Positions 44,374 to 52,099 of a stretch of 64,000 bases of DNA are shown here, piece by piece. The stretch's first letter is position 1. Each line of letters opens with the position of its first letter. Under the pieces are notes generated by a model that worked only from the letters and a program-made list of their open reading frames with translations, did no database searches and was not told the DNA's origin. A program made the position numbers and the translations under genes. The stretch is from Oscillospiraceae bacterium (GTDB lineage: Bacteria > Bacillota > Clostridia > Oscillospirales > Acutalibacteraceae): positions 1 through 64,000 of the forward strand of contig SVPA01000003.1 in NCBI GenBank assembly GCA_015066085.1, given 5' to 3'.

Positions 44374-45346
44374 CATATTTATTAAATTCAAACTTAAAGA
44401 GTTTATTAATATTACTTGTATTGTGTTCAACTTCTTTGCTGTAAAGTTGAGCTGCATTAATAAATTCAAAATCTATGCTTGAAATTACCATGTATGAAAT
44501 AATAGAAGATGTTATTGTTTTATATATTTCTTTTGTGAATGAGGCTTTAATTAAATATCTATATATAAAATAAGATGCCCAAATTTTAAATGTTTCTAAA
44601 CTATATGAAGGCTCATTTGTTAAGGCGTTATTTAAAATTTCTTTCCAGTTGTCTCTTAATATTTTATTTTTTAGATGTTTCTTAATTACAATTCTTTTTA
44701 AGTTTGTGTCGTATAAAAAGCAAGAATCATCCAATATATTATTAAACTCTGCATTAATAGCCAGGTTGAATTTATCGGCGTTAATATATTCCTCTACTGT
44801 TTTTGAATAGTTCAACAATATATTAACCAGTTCTTCGAGCGAACCGTTATAACCATCAATATAATTTAAAATTTTATCTCTAATCGCTTTTACTGTATTA
44901 AAAGTTTCAGCGTCTACATTTGTATATTCTGTTATAGGCTCATTGTTTTCTTCGGTGACAAGGACAAGTTTATTATTTGAAATAATTTTCGCGGAAACTT
45001 CGCACGAAAATGAGAGTCCCCTTTCCTCATATCCTCCAAAGTTATTTATAAATCGTGGATAAAGTCTGCAAGTTCTTGGTAATCCATCGTGATTAATCAT
45101 AGAATATAGATTGCAAAGCCCACAGTTGTTTAAAAAGTAACATGAATTTCCGATATTTTTAAAAGAATTACCGCTAATTCCCTTTTTAAGAGCGTATCCA
45201 ACGTCGTTGCCATCTTTAATAAGAGATTTATATCTAGCCTTTGAGTTCGAATCAAGTTCTACCTGCCAAAATTTACAGCAGGTATCTTTACACTCTGATG
45301 CGCTACAAACAAAGCTTTTGTAAAAAGTAGGGTAACATAGTTTCAT
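44363..45346 (-). CDS. FliB-like protein (flagellin lysine-N-methylase family)
   Basis: About 327 residues. The cysteine-rich N-terminus (CYPTFYKSFVCSASECKD, then TCCKFW) and CYFLNNCGLCNLY, TCRLYPRF and SFSCEV match the FliB family, whose founding member methylates flagellin lysines. The cysteines suggest an iron-sulfur or zinc centre. The C-terminal half is helical and poorly conserved. No flagellin or flagellar gene is in the window, so the substrate may be something else. The ATG at 45346 sits six bases behind AGAGG. Confidence 0.78.
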   Translation of the reverse strand: MKLCYPTFYKSFVCSASECKDTCCKFWQVELDSNSKARYKSLIKDGNDVGYALKKGISGNSFKNIGNSCYFLNNCGLCNLYSMINHDGLPRTCRLYPRFINNFGGYEERGLSFSCEVSAKIISNNKLVLVTEENNEPITEYTNVDAETFNTVKAIRDKILNYIDGYNGSLEELVNILLNYSKTVEEYINADKFNLAINAEFNNILDDSCFLYDTNLKRIVIKKHLKNKILRDNWKEILNNALTNEPSYSLETFKIWASYFIYRYLIKASFTKEIYKTITSSIISYMVISSIDFEFINAAQLYSKEVEHNTSNINKLFKFEFNKYVEK

Positions 45347-45357
45347 AAACAACCTCT

Positions 45358-45402
45358 AAAAAACCGCTTATGCAAAACGAGATTCTGCAATCAAGCGGTT
45401 TT
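45358..45402 (-). terminator. Terminator after the xerD-like gene
   Basis: AAAACCGCTT and AAGCGGTTTT form the outer stem, with GCA/TGC pairing inside a longer loop and a T-run in the transcript. The stop codon overlaps the stem. Confidence 0.8.
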
Positions 45403-46288
45403 ATCTTGCCAATGGGTGAAATTTATTGTAGTCTTGAGTATATTTGTTTTTCATAAGTTGAGCATAAATTTGAGTAGTTGATATATCAGCATGTCCAAGC
45501 ATTTCTTTTATATCCTTAAGATTTGCTCCGTTTTCAAGAAGGTGTGCAGCAAAAGAATGTCTTAAAGTATGAGGCGTAATATCCTTCTTTATTTTAGATT
45601 TTTGAGCATAATACTTAACAATCTTCCAAAAGCCTTGTCTTGAAAGAGGTTCTCCGCTCATATTAGTAAACAATCGTTCTTCGGTCATATCGCTAATGAT
45701 GGCGGGTCTGACACTATTGATATATGTACTTAATGTTTTTATGGCAGCAGGATAAATAGGAATAATGCGTTCATTTTTAGAACCGGTCAGCACAAGAATA
45801 CCAATTTGCAGATTTATATCGGTAAGTTTAACCTCAATCAGTTCGGACACTTTTATGCCTGTTGCGTATAACAATTCAAGCATTGCTTTGTCACGAATAC
45901 TCTTATAATCGGTGCCGGAAGGTTGGGCTAAAAGGTTAAGCACCTCTTTACCGGTAAGAATTTCGGGCAACCTCTTTTCAGCGGCGGTCTTTTTAACCTT
46001 TATAATTGGATTTATATTGCACAAATTATTTTTACTTAAAAAATTAAAATAACAACGAAGAGAGGCTGCGACACGGGTGACTGTACACTGAGATTTACCT
46101 AAAACGTTAAGATACTCAAAATATCTATCAATTACAGAAGTGTCAACCTGAGATAAATCGGTAATGCCGTTGATTTTACAGTATGTCGAAAACTGCCCGA
46201 TATCTCTAAGATAAGAATCGAGCGTGTTTTTAGAACTTTTCTTTTCATTTGTCAAATAGTTTTCAAAAGACGAAATGAAATCCTGCAT
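45401..46288 (-). CDS. xerD: XerD-like tyrosine recombinase with altered active site
   Basis: A 295-residue protein of exact XerD length, downstream of spoIIM as in Bacillus (spoIIM, fur, ripX/xerD). The N-terminal SAM-like domain and the catalytic TPHTLRHSFAAHLL and LGHADISTTQIYAQL are normal. But Arg I, expected in GLRVSEL, reads GIKVSEL (codon AAA), and the hairpin normally GKGNKER reads TGSKNER, moving the catalytic Lys. Two of six catalytic elements are therefore changed. It may be a weakly active or inactive XerD partner, with the intact recombinase at 200-1189 as the other subunit. Confidence 0.88.
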   Translation of the reverse strand: MQDFISSFENYLTNEKKSSKNTLDSYLRDIGQFSTYCKINGITDLSQVDTSVIDRYFEYLNVLGKSQCTVTRVAASLRCYFNFLSKNNLCNINPIIKVKKTAAEKRLPEILTGKEVLNLLAQPSGTDYKSIRDKAMLELLYATGIKVSELIEVKLTDINLQIGILVLTGSKNERIIPIYPAAIKTLSTYINSVRPAIISDMTEERLFTNMSGEPLSRQGFWKIVKYYAQKSKIKKDITPHTLRHSFAAHLLENGANLKDIKEMLGHADISTTQIYAQLMKNKYTQDYNKFHPLAR

Positions 46289-46304
46289 TTTAACATTCCT
46301 TTAT

Positions 46305-46925
46305 CTAAAAATTAAAATAACCAATAAATAGAGAAGACATTCCAAGGTCGAAACCGATTGCTAAAAAACCCGTAATCAAGCAAAGTCCGCTGTTTACACA
46401 ATAACTTTTAAAATCAGAATAGATATTAACGGGCTTGCTTGATTTAATACAAATACCGCCTAAAAGATAAGAGAAAGCAAAAGACTCTTTTGCAAGAAGC
46501 AATAAACCGAATACGGTTATTAATGTTTGAGGGAGCAATATTAAAGCGGCAAACATAATACCCTCAAGTTTATATGTAGAATAAAGAAGCCCTGAAAGAC
46601 AGCCGTAAGCAAAGCCTTTATAAAGCAGTATTATTGGCGTTGTTGCTGTTCCTATTACCGAGGTGCCGCAAATATAAAGCAAAAAATAGAACGGAAGAAT
46701 TGATAAAAGCGAAGCCTTGAACATTTGAAGAAAATCAGCGCTTCTCTTAACCGCAATCATTTCAGAAAGTTTGTCCGTGCTTACAGTATTAAGCGAATCT
46801 AGTCTACATACTAATATGCTTCCTAAAAAAACGCCCAATATAAAGATTAAAGTGAATACTAAAAACGGCAAATAAGGCCGAAGAGTACTAATATTAAATG
46901 TAAATGAATTTTTCTTCCTTTGCAT
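46305..46925 (-). CDS. spoIIM: Stage II sporulation protein M (SpoIIM) family
   Basis: 206 residues with about five membrane helices after a cytoplasmic start (QRKKNSFTFNISTL). SpoIIM is part of the DMP complex that drives engulfment of the forespore. The ORF-track start at 47171 runs back through proC and is wrong. ATG 46925 is seven bases after GGAGGA. The start lies inside an 11-bp inverted repeat that could control translation. spoIID and spoIIP are not in the window. Confidence 0.85.
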   Translation of the reverse strand: MQRKKNSFTFNISTLRPYLPFLVFTLIFILGVFLGSILVCRLDSLNTVSTDKLSEMIAVKRSADFLQMFKASLLSILPFYFLLYICGTSVIGTATTPIILLYKGFAYGCLSGLLYSTYKLEGIMFAALILLPQTLITVFGLLLLAKESFAFSYLLGGICIKSSKPVNIYSDFKSYCVNSGLCLITGFLAIGFDLGMSSLFIGYFNF

Positions 46926-46961
46926 AGAATGTCCTCCAATGTTTTTTATACATTCTATGCA
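46921..46961 (-). promoter_or_regulatory. Inverted repeat enclosing the spoIIM ribosome binding site and start
   Basis: TGCATAGAATG and CATTCTATGCA, 11 of 11 bases, are separated by 19 bases that hold GGAGGA. In RNA the start codon is inside the stem and the SD is in the loop. Confidence 0.5.
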
Positions 46962-46980
46962 GAGGATAGGACGAGTATTC

Positions 46981-47784
46981 TTATCTTGAAAGTTCTTTGG
47001 CTCTTTTAACGGTAGAGTTAAGGCAATCATCAAGCACAGCGTCAAACTTATTTGAATCAAGCGAAGCAAGACCTGCTTCTGTCGTTCCTTTAGGGGAAGT
47101 AACCATCTTAATAAGTTCATCAATGGTTCTGTTGTCATGTTCCACCATTTTTGCAGTACCGACAAAAACATTTAAAACCATTTTTTCTGCATCTTCATTG
47201 CTCATGCCGTGACCGACCGCAAAATCAATAAAAGATTTCATCGTTCTCATTATATAAGCAGGAGCACTACCGCTTACTGCGGTAATAGTATCAATAAGTT
47301 CTTCATCAACAACGCAGGATACCCCGCTGCATTCAAAACAACCTTTGATGAAAGAAAATTGTTCGTCAGTTACAGGAGCAGTTTTCACAAGCGCAGAAGC
47401 ACCAAAGCCGTACATAAGAGGTGTATTTGGCATTACTCTTATTACCGGAGCATCAAATTCCAATAATTGTTTAATATAAGATATGCTAATTCCCGCAGCA
47501 ACATCAATAAAGCAAGTGCCTTTAGCAACGGATTTTACAGAATTTATAACCTCTGCATATATTTGCGGTTTGACGGTTAAAAAGACAAATTCGCTTTGAC
47601 TAACTATGTCAGATTCGCAAGTACCTGCAGTTGCACCTTTTTGAACAAAGGGATTGGTCTTTTCAGGCATACTGTCAAATACGATTATATTCTCAGGCTT
47701 TATATAACCCGAACTGATAATTCCGCTGAATATAGCAGTAGCAATATTACCTGCGCCGATAAAACCGATTTTATATTCAGCCAT
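46981..47784 (-). CDS. proC: Pyrroline-5-carboxylate reductase
   Basis: 267 residues. The last step of proline synthesis, NAD(P)H-dependent. The Rossmann motif IGFIGAGNIATAIFSG, IRVMPNTPLMYGFGASAL, AVSGSAPAYIMRTMKSFIDFA and the C-terminal VTSPKGTTEAGL are diagnostic. The ATG at 47784 is preferred to the ORF-track start three codons earlier. It has its own promoter and lies upstream of spoIIM. Confidence 0.96.
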   Translation of the reverse strand: MAEYKIGFIGAGNIATAIFSGIISSGYIKPENIIVFDSMPEKTNPFVQKGATAGTCESDIVSQSEFVFLTVKPQIYAEVINSVKSVAKGTCFIDVAAGISISYIKQLLEFDAPVIRVMPNTPLMYGFGASALVKTAPVTDEQFSFIKGCFECSGVSCVVDEELIDTITAVSGSAPAYIMRTMKSFIDFAVGHGMSNEDAEKMVLNVFVGTAKMVEHDNRTIDELIKMVTSPKGTTEAGLASLDSNKFDAVLDDCLNSTVKRAKELSR

Positions 47785-47823
47785 AAAACCCACCTAATTT
47801 CCGTAAATATTTGTGTAAGTATA

Positions 47824-47852
47824 TTTATACTACAAAAATAATTTTATGTCAA
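47824..47852 (-). promoter_or_regulatory. Promoter of proC
   Basis: TTGACA, a 17-bp spacer and TATAAA on the minus strand, about 40 bases before the start. The -35 box is part of one TTATGTNAAC repeat. Confidence 0.75.
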
Positions 47853-47933
47853 CCAAAAAATAACGCTATTATAATATTATGTTAACTTGTTATGTAAACC
47901 ATACTATATATATGTATTAAACATTATGTCAAC
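47844..47933. repeat. Four copies of TTATGTNAAC between proC and fabG
   Basis: Direct copies start at 47844 (TTATGTCAAC), 47877 (TTATGTTAAC), 47890 (TTATGTAAAC) and 47924 (TTATGTCAAC). Spacings are 33, 13 and 34 bases. Two contain a minus-strand TTGACA. This fills most of the 235-bp divergent gap, where no gene is seen. Confidence 0.6.
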
Positions 47934-47960
47934 GCCACTAATTGTGTTATCACTTCCCTC

Positions 47961-47989
47961 TTTTCAAAAAAACTTTTTTGTGTTATAAT
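47961..47989 (+). promoter_or_regulatory. Extended -10 promoter of fabG
   Basis: TGTTATAAT extended -10 at 47981-47989, with a weak TTTTCA -35 seventeen bases before the hexamer. Confidence 0.6.
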
Positions 47990-48019
47990 GCTATCAGACT
48001 TATAAAAAGGGGTATGTTT

Positions 48020-48754
48020 ATGAGTAAGACTGTATTAATAACAGGGGCATCAAAAGGAATAGGTGCAAATATGGCAATCCGTTTTGCAGAGAGCGGATAC
48101 AATGTAATAATGAATTACAACACTTCTGTCCAGTCGGCTATTTTGCTTCAGAAATCGCTTAAGGAAAGCGGTTATAGTGTAATTGCTTACAAAGCAAATG
48201 TCAAAAACAGACTTGAAGTTGACCTAATGATAAAAGAAGCAATCTATCGCTTTGGTGGTATTGATGTTCTAATAAATAATGCAGGTGTTGCAAACCAATC
48301 GCTTATTACCGATATATCAGAACAAGAATGGAACGATATTATTGGGGTAAATTTAACAGGCGTCTTCAATTGCACACAGGCCGTGCTTCCTCATATGATT
48401 AATCAAAAGTCCGGTTCTATCATCAATATATCATCAATGTGGGGTGAGGTTGGTGCATCTTGTGAAGTAGCCTACTCTGCTGCAAAGGCTGGTGTTATTG
48501 GTCTAACGAAGGCTCTCGCAAAAGAGGTAGGCCCCAGCGGAATAACCGTTAACTGCATAACTCCCGGGCTTATCGATACCGCTATGAATCAAAACCTTGC
48601 TATTGAAGATGTAACTGCAATTATAGACGAGACACCGCTTGGCAGAATCGGTACAACCGATGATATTGCATCGGCAGCGCTTTTCCTCGCCTCAGAACAA
48701 GCCTCCTACATAACAGGACAGGTCCTCGGTATAAACGGTGGATTTGTGGTATAA
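48020..48754 (+). CDS. fabG: 3-oxoacyl-ACP reductase-type SDR (FabG family)
   Basis: 244 residues. A classical short-chain dehydrogenase/reductase, NADPH-dependent in the FabG group. The Rossmann motif TGASKGIGANMA, the NNAG motif, Ser in INISSMWGEVGA, YxxxK in YSAAKAG and the C-terminal ITGQVLGINGGF are present. ATG 48020, seven bases after AAGGGG, is the start. It stands alone with no fatty-acid neighbours, so it could reduce another substrate. Confidence 0.88.
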   Translation: MSKTVLITGASKGIGANMAIRFAESGYNVIMNYNTSVQSAILLQKSLKESGYSVIAYKANVKNRLEVDLMIKEAIYRFGGIDVLINNAGVANQSLITDISEQEWNDIIGVNLTGVFNCTQAVLPHMINQKSGSIINISSMWGEVGASCEVAYSAAKAGVIGLTKALAKEVGPSGITVNCITPGLIDTAMNQNLAIEDVTAIIDETPLGRIGTTDDIASAALFLASEQASYITGQVLGINGGFVV

Positions 48755-48783
48755 AAAAAAGACTCCGATTGGAGTCTTTTTTT
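48754..48783. terminator. Bidirectional terminator between fabG and mutS2
   Basis: AAAAAAGACTCC-GATT-GGAGTCTTTTTT lies between convergent stops, perfect in both directions. Confidence 0.93.
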
Positions 48784-51175
48784 ATGTCCTTATTTCTGCG
48801 ATAGTTACGCCTGCTTCTCCCTCGCCGAAAACGCCGAGTCGGAATGTAATAATATTTTTGTTTGACTTTAGGAACTCATGGGTGGCTTTTCTAAGCGCTC
48901 CTGTTCCCTTTCCGTGAATAATAGTAACGCTGGGTATTCCCGCAAGAACTGCGCCGTCAATATATCGGTCAAGTTCAATTATTCCTTCGTCAACCGTCAT
49001 TCCGCGCATATCAAATTCATATCTTGCATCGCGTTCTACCCTTGATTTAAGACCGGTAACTTTTCTTCCTTTTGAAGTTTGATTATCCTTTTTAGGAGCA
49101 TCACACAGTTTTAAATTTTTAACATCAGTCCAACTTTTAAGGCCGCCGATAGCAACAAGCGCCCTTTGTCTATCTTTAGATAATTGTTCGACAGTTGCTT
49201 GCTTATTAAGGTCACGAACCGTAACTGAATCTCCTAAAGCCAGTTCTCTTGGTAAAGAATAATCATCATTATCCAAAACGGAAACAGGGTCCGATTCATT
49301 CTGGATACCCTCGATAACATTTTTGCTGTTTTTAATTGCTTTTCCATATAGTTCAGAGGCATTATCTGCATTAAATTTTTTCTTGATATCTTCAAGTTCA
49401 AGAATGAGATTATTAGACTTATAACGAGCGTTATCAACTATATATAAAGCATCATTTTTTGCTTTTTCGAGTATTGACTCCTTCTTTGCGTTAGCGTCAG
49501 AAAGAGTTTTTTGTGCTTCGTCTAATAACTTTTCTGCCTTTTGTCTTTCAGATTTGGCAGATGAGCGTTCCTTATCAAGTTCAAGCCTTGCAATTTCAAG
49601 CGCTTTGGTTACCTTTTCGAGTTGTCGCTCATCATCGGCAATAAAGGTATCAGCCATATCAATAATATTCTCGGGTATGCCAAGTTTCTTTGAAATTGCA
49701 AATGCATTTGAACGACCTGGAACACCAACGAGAAGTTTGTAGGTTGGTTTTAATGTTTTTATATCGAACTCACAAGAAGCGTTTTCAACCCTAAAAGTAT
49801 CGATTGCGTAACTTTTTAGTTCAGGATAATGAGTTGTTGCAACGGTTTTAGCCCCGTTTTCAGCAAGAGTTATAAGAATTGCTTTAGCAAGAGCAGCGCC
49901 TTCAACGGGGTCAGTTCCTCCACCAAGTTCATCAAGCAAAACAAGACTGTTGTTAACCGATTCTTCAAGGATTTTAATAATATTTACCATATGGGAAGAA
50001 AAAGTAGACAACGACTGCTCAATACTTTGTTCGTCACCAATATCAACAAGTATTCTCTCGAAATAAGAAATCTCACTACCTTCATTTGCAGGAATAAGCA
50101 TACCGCACATCGACATTAAAGTAAGAAGTCCTATCGTTTTAAGGGTAACTGTTTTTCCGCCTGTATTTGGACCTGTAATAACTAATGTGTCATAATCTGT
50201 TCCGAGAGAAACCGAAATAGGGACAACTTTTTGTCTGTCAATAAGCGGATGTCTTGCCTCTTTAAGAACTATTCTTCCGCTATTGTTCATTTTAGGCATA
50301 GTAGCCTTCATTTTATAGGCAAGATTCGCCTTTGCAAAAACCAGATTAAGTTCGCAAAGCGCTTTGTATGACATTCTTATAGTATCAGAAAATTCAGAAA
50401 CCTTAAGGGAAAGTTCGGCAAGAATTCTTTCAATTTCTTCCCTTTCTTTCGACATTAAAACTCTAATTTCATTATTAGATTCAACTACTGACATAGGTTC
50501 AATAAACAAGGTTGAACCCGATGAAGAAGTATCGTGAACAATTCCGGGTATTTCGTTTTTACATTCGGATTTTACCGGAACAACATATCTGCCGTCACGC
50601 TGTGTAACAATGGCTTCCTGAAGATATTTGGCTTTGCCGTGATTCTTAATAATCGAATCTAATTTCTCCTTGATTAAGGCGGATTCTCTTCGAATTTTAC
50701 GGCGGATATCGGCAAGGGCTACCGAAGCATTGTCATGCATCTCTTCAGGGCTTTTAATTGCCAAAGAAATTGTGTCTTCAATAAATTTATTAGGAGATAG
50801 GGCGTTGAACAGGTCATTGAGTTTAACGACCGCAGTTTCTGATATATTATTGCGCCATTCTTTAACGCCTCTAATAACCCTTAGACAGTCGGCAACAGAC
50901 AATAAATCCCCCATTGTCAAAACGGCCCCAACCTCACATTTTGTAAGCAGAGGGTCGGGCTTTGCGGGATTGCCAAAAGACGGTGTAGCATATTTTGCTG
51001 AAAGTATATATGCTTCATCGGTCTTTTCAAGTTCACTTATTACGGTTTGAAAGTCACAAAAAGGGCGCAGACCAAGAGCGACCGCTTTAGCCGAATCCAT
51101 ACTTGCCTGTTCAGAAAGGAGTTTAAGAACAGAAATAAGTTCAAGTGAATTATAATATTTTTCAAATTCGTACAT
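48782..51175 (-). CDS. mutS2: Endonuclease MutS2
   Basis: 797 residues. MutS2 suppresses recombination and rescues collided ribosomes in Firmicutes. The MutS-like ATPase has Walker A ITGPNTGGKTVTLK and LLDELGGGTDPVEGAALA. A coiled coil spans about 520-620. The C-terminal Smr nuclease has DMRGMTVDEGIIELDRYID and IIHGKGTGALRKATHEFL. There is no MutS mismatch-recognition domain, as expected. It lies downstream of recO by 12 bases. Confidence 0.97.
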   Translation of the reverse strand: MYEFEKYYNSLELISVLKLLSEQASMDSAKAVALGLRPFCDFQTVISELEKTDEAYILSAKYATPSFGNPAKPDPLLTKCEVGAVLTMGDLLSVADCLRVIRGVKEWRNNISETAVVKLNDLFNALSPNKFIEDTISLAIKSPEEMHDNASVALADIRRKIRRESALIKEKLDSIIKNHGKAKYLQEAIVTQRDGRYVVPVKSECKNEIPGIVHDTSSSGSTLFIEPMSVVESNNEIRVLMSKEREEIERILAELSLKVSEFSDTIRMSYKALCELNLVFAKANLAYKMKATMPKMNNSGRIVLKEARHPLIDRQKVVPISVSLGTDYDTLVITGPNTGGKTVTLKTIGLLTLMSMCGMLIPANEGSEISYFERILVDIGDEQSIEQSLSTFSSHMVNIIKILEESVNNSLVLLDELGGGTDPVEGAALAKAILITLAENGAKTVATTHYPELKSYAIDTFRVENASCEFDIKTLKPTYKLLVGVPGRSNAFAISKKLGIPENIIDMADTFIADDERQLEKVTKALEIARLELDKERSSAKSERQKAEKLLDEAQKTLSDANAKKESILEKAKNDALYIVDNARYKSNNLILELEDIKKKFNADNASELYGKAIKNSKNVIEGIQNESDPVSVLDNDDYSLPRELALGDSVTVRDLNKQATVEQLSKDRQRALVAIGGLKSWTDVKNLKLCDAPKKDNQTSKGRKVTGLKSRVERDARYEFDMRGMTVDEGIIELDRYIDGAVLAGIPSVTIIHGKGTGALRKATHEFLKSNKNIITFRLGVFGEGEAGVTIAEIRT

Positions 51176-51187
51176 ATATGTATTTCC

Positions 51188-51940
51188 TTAAAATAATGAA
51201 TTGAAAAACTGTAATGTTTTATAGTTGCGTTCGGTTTTATTTATAAAATACTTCTCAGTTATTTGCGAGAGAGCATACGCGGCTTGTTGCGGAAGGGTAA
51301 AGGCAAACAGTTTATTAAAATCAGAATAAATTATATGTCGCATTGCCGTTATCAGAGTTGTGTTTATCAAAGCATAACTCGTCTCATAGGGTGTGCATTC
51401 CGTACAGAAAAGAGTGCCTTCTGTTGTATCAAAGTACATCAGTTCATTCTCATACTTCAAACATTTTTTACAGGCAACAAGATCGGGCATATAACCAATA
51501 AGCGAAAGGAGTTTTAGTTCAACCACGGCCTTAATTAAATGAATGTCTCTTTTCCCTTTAGATAAATAGTATAGCGCATTTAAGAACAATCGCAGTACTG
51601 TTTCACTGGTTTCGTCAGAAGGAGCGTGGCATATAGCGAGTTCACAAAAATATTGGGCTAGAGAAAATGCTTCAATATCGTTACCGGTACTAAAGAAGAC
51701 CTCGATTGAACTGGCTTCTGTAATACGATATGAGTCGCCCTTTTTCTTTAAGGTCAGTGAGGAATAGGACAAAAACGAGGTTGCGGCGTTTCTCTTGCTT
51801 TTTATACTTTTTGCACCGCTTGCATAGGCTGTAATTATTCCGTTATTGCGCGACAAAACGGTGACAAGTTTATCACTGTCACCTATTTGTTGCTCCCGTA
51901 TTATCAGTCCGTCTATCGTTAATAGAGTTTGTTCCATCAT
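51188..51940 (-). CDS. recO: DNA repair protein RecO
   Basis: About 250 residues. Loads RecA with RecR. An N-terminal OB fold (IDGLIIREQQIGDSDKLVTVLSRNNGIITAYASGAK) is followed by a helical zinc-finger region, CKKCLKYENELMYFDTTEGTLFCTEC. Start ATG 51940 is preferred. The end of yqzL overlaps its first codons. This is the conserved Firmicutes era-yqzL-recO order. Confidence 0.94.
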   Translation of the reverse strand: MMEQTLLTIDGLIIREQQIGDSDKLVTVLSRNNGIITAYASGAKSIKSKRNAATSFLSYSSLTLKKKGDSYRITEASSIEVFFSTGNDIEAFSLAQYFCELAICHAPSDETSETVLRLFLNALYYLSKGKRDIHLIKAVVELKLLSLIGYMPDLVACKKCLKYENELMYFDTTEGTLFCTECTPYETSYALINTTLITAMRHIIYSDFNKLFAFTLPQQAAYALSQITEKYFINKTERNYKTLQFFNSLF

Positions 51941-52037
51941 GTACACTGCCTTGTGTTTTCAAATGTTCTCTATAATTTAAATATGACTCAATTTTTCCAT
52001 CATTTTTAAACTTATTCCAGTATTCATCTTGATTCAA
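51879..52037 (-). CDS. yqzL: YqzL family small protein
   Basis: 52 residues. NQDEYWNKFKNDGKIESYLNYREHL resembles Bacillus YqzL (a small WxxF...TGxIxxYLxxK protein) and lies at the same place between era and recO. The TTG start at 52037 follows GGGGGTG. The ORF-track start at 52085 is upstream of this site and overlaps the likely leader. The tail overlaps the start of recO by about 60 bases. Function is unknown. Confidence 0.65.
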   Translation of the reverse strand: MNQDEYWNKFKNDGKIESYLNYREHLKTQGSVHDGTNSINDRRTDNTGATNR

Positions 52038-52053
52038 AATGGTCACCCCCTGC

Positions 52054-52071
52054 TGTGATATTAGTATCACA
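52054..52071. promoter_or_regulatory. Palindrome TGTGATA-TTAG-TATCACA upstream of yqzL
   Basis: Perfect 7-bp arms with a four-base centre, between a TATAAT (minus strand, 52084-52089) and the yqzL ribosome site. It could be an operator or an RNA hairpin. Confidence 0.4.
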
Positions 52072-52099
52072 CAAAGTATGAACATTATAAAAGGAAAAA

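Noticed and set aside
46926-47171. N-terminal 82 residues of the long spoIIM ORF
   Set aside because: They are a shadow of proC and lack family character; GGAGGA points to ATG 46925.
47794-48019. T-box or riboswitch in the proC/fabG gap
   Set aside because: No T-box motif, specifier stem or conserved aptamer core was seen; only promoters and the TTATGTNAAC repeats.
52054-52071. CRP-type site TGTGA...TCACA
   Set aside because: The spacing between half sites is eight, not six, and CRP is not expected in this group. Kept only as an unnamed palindrome.
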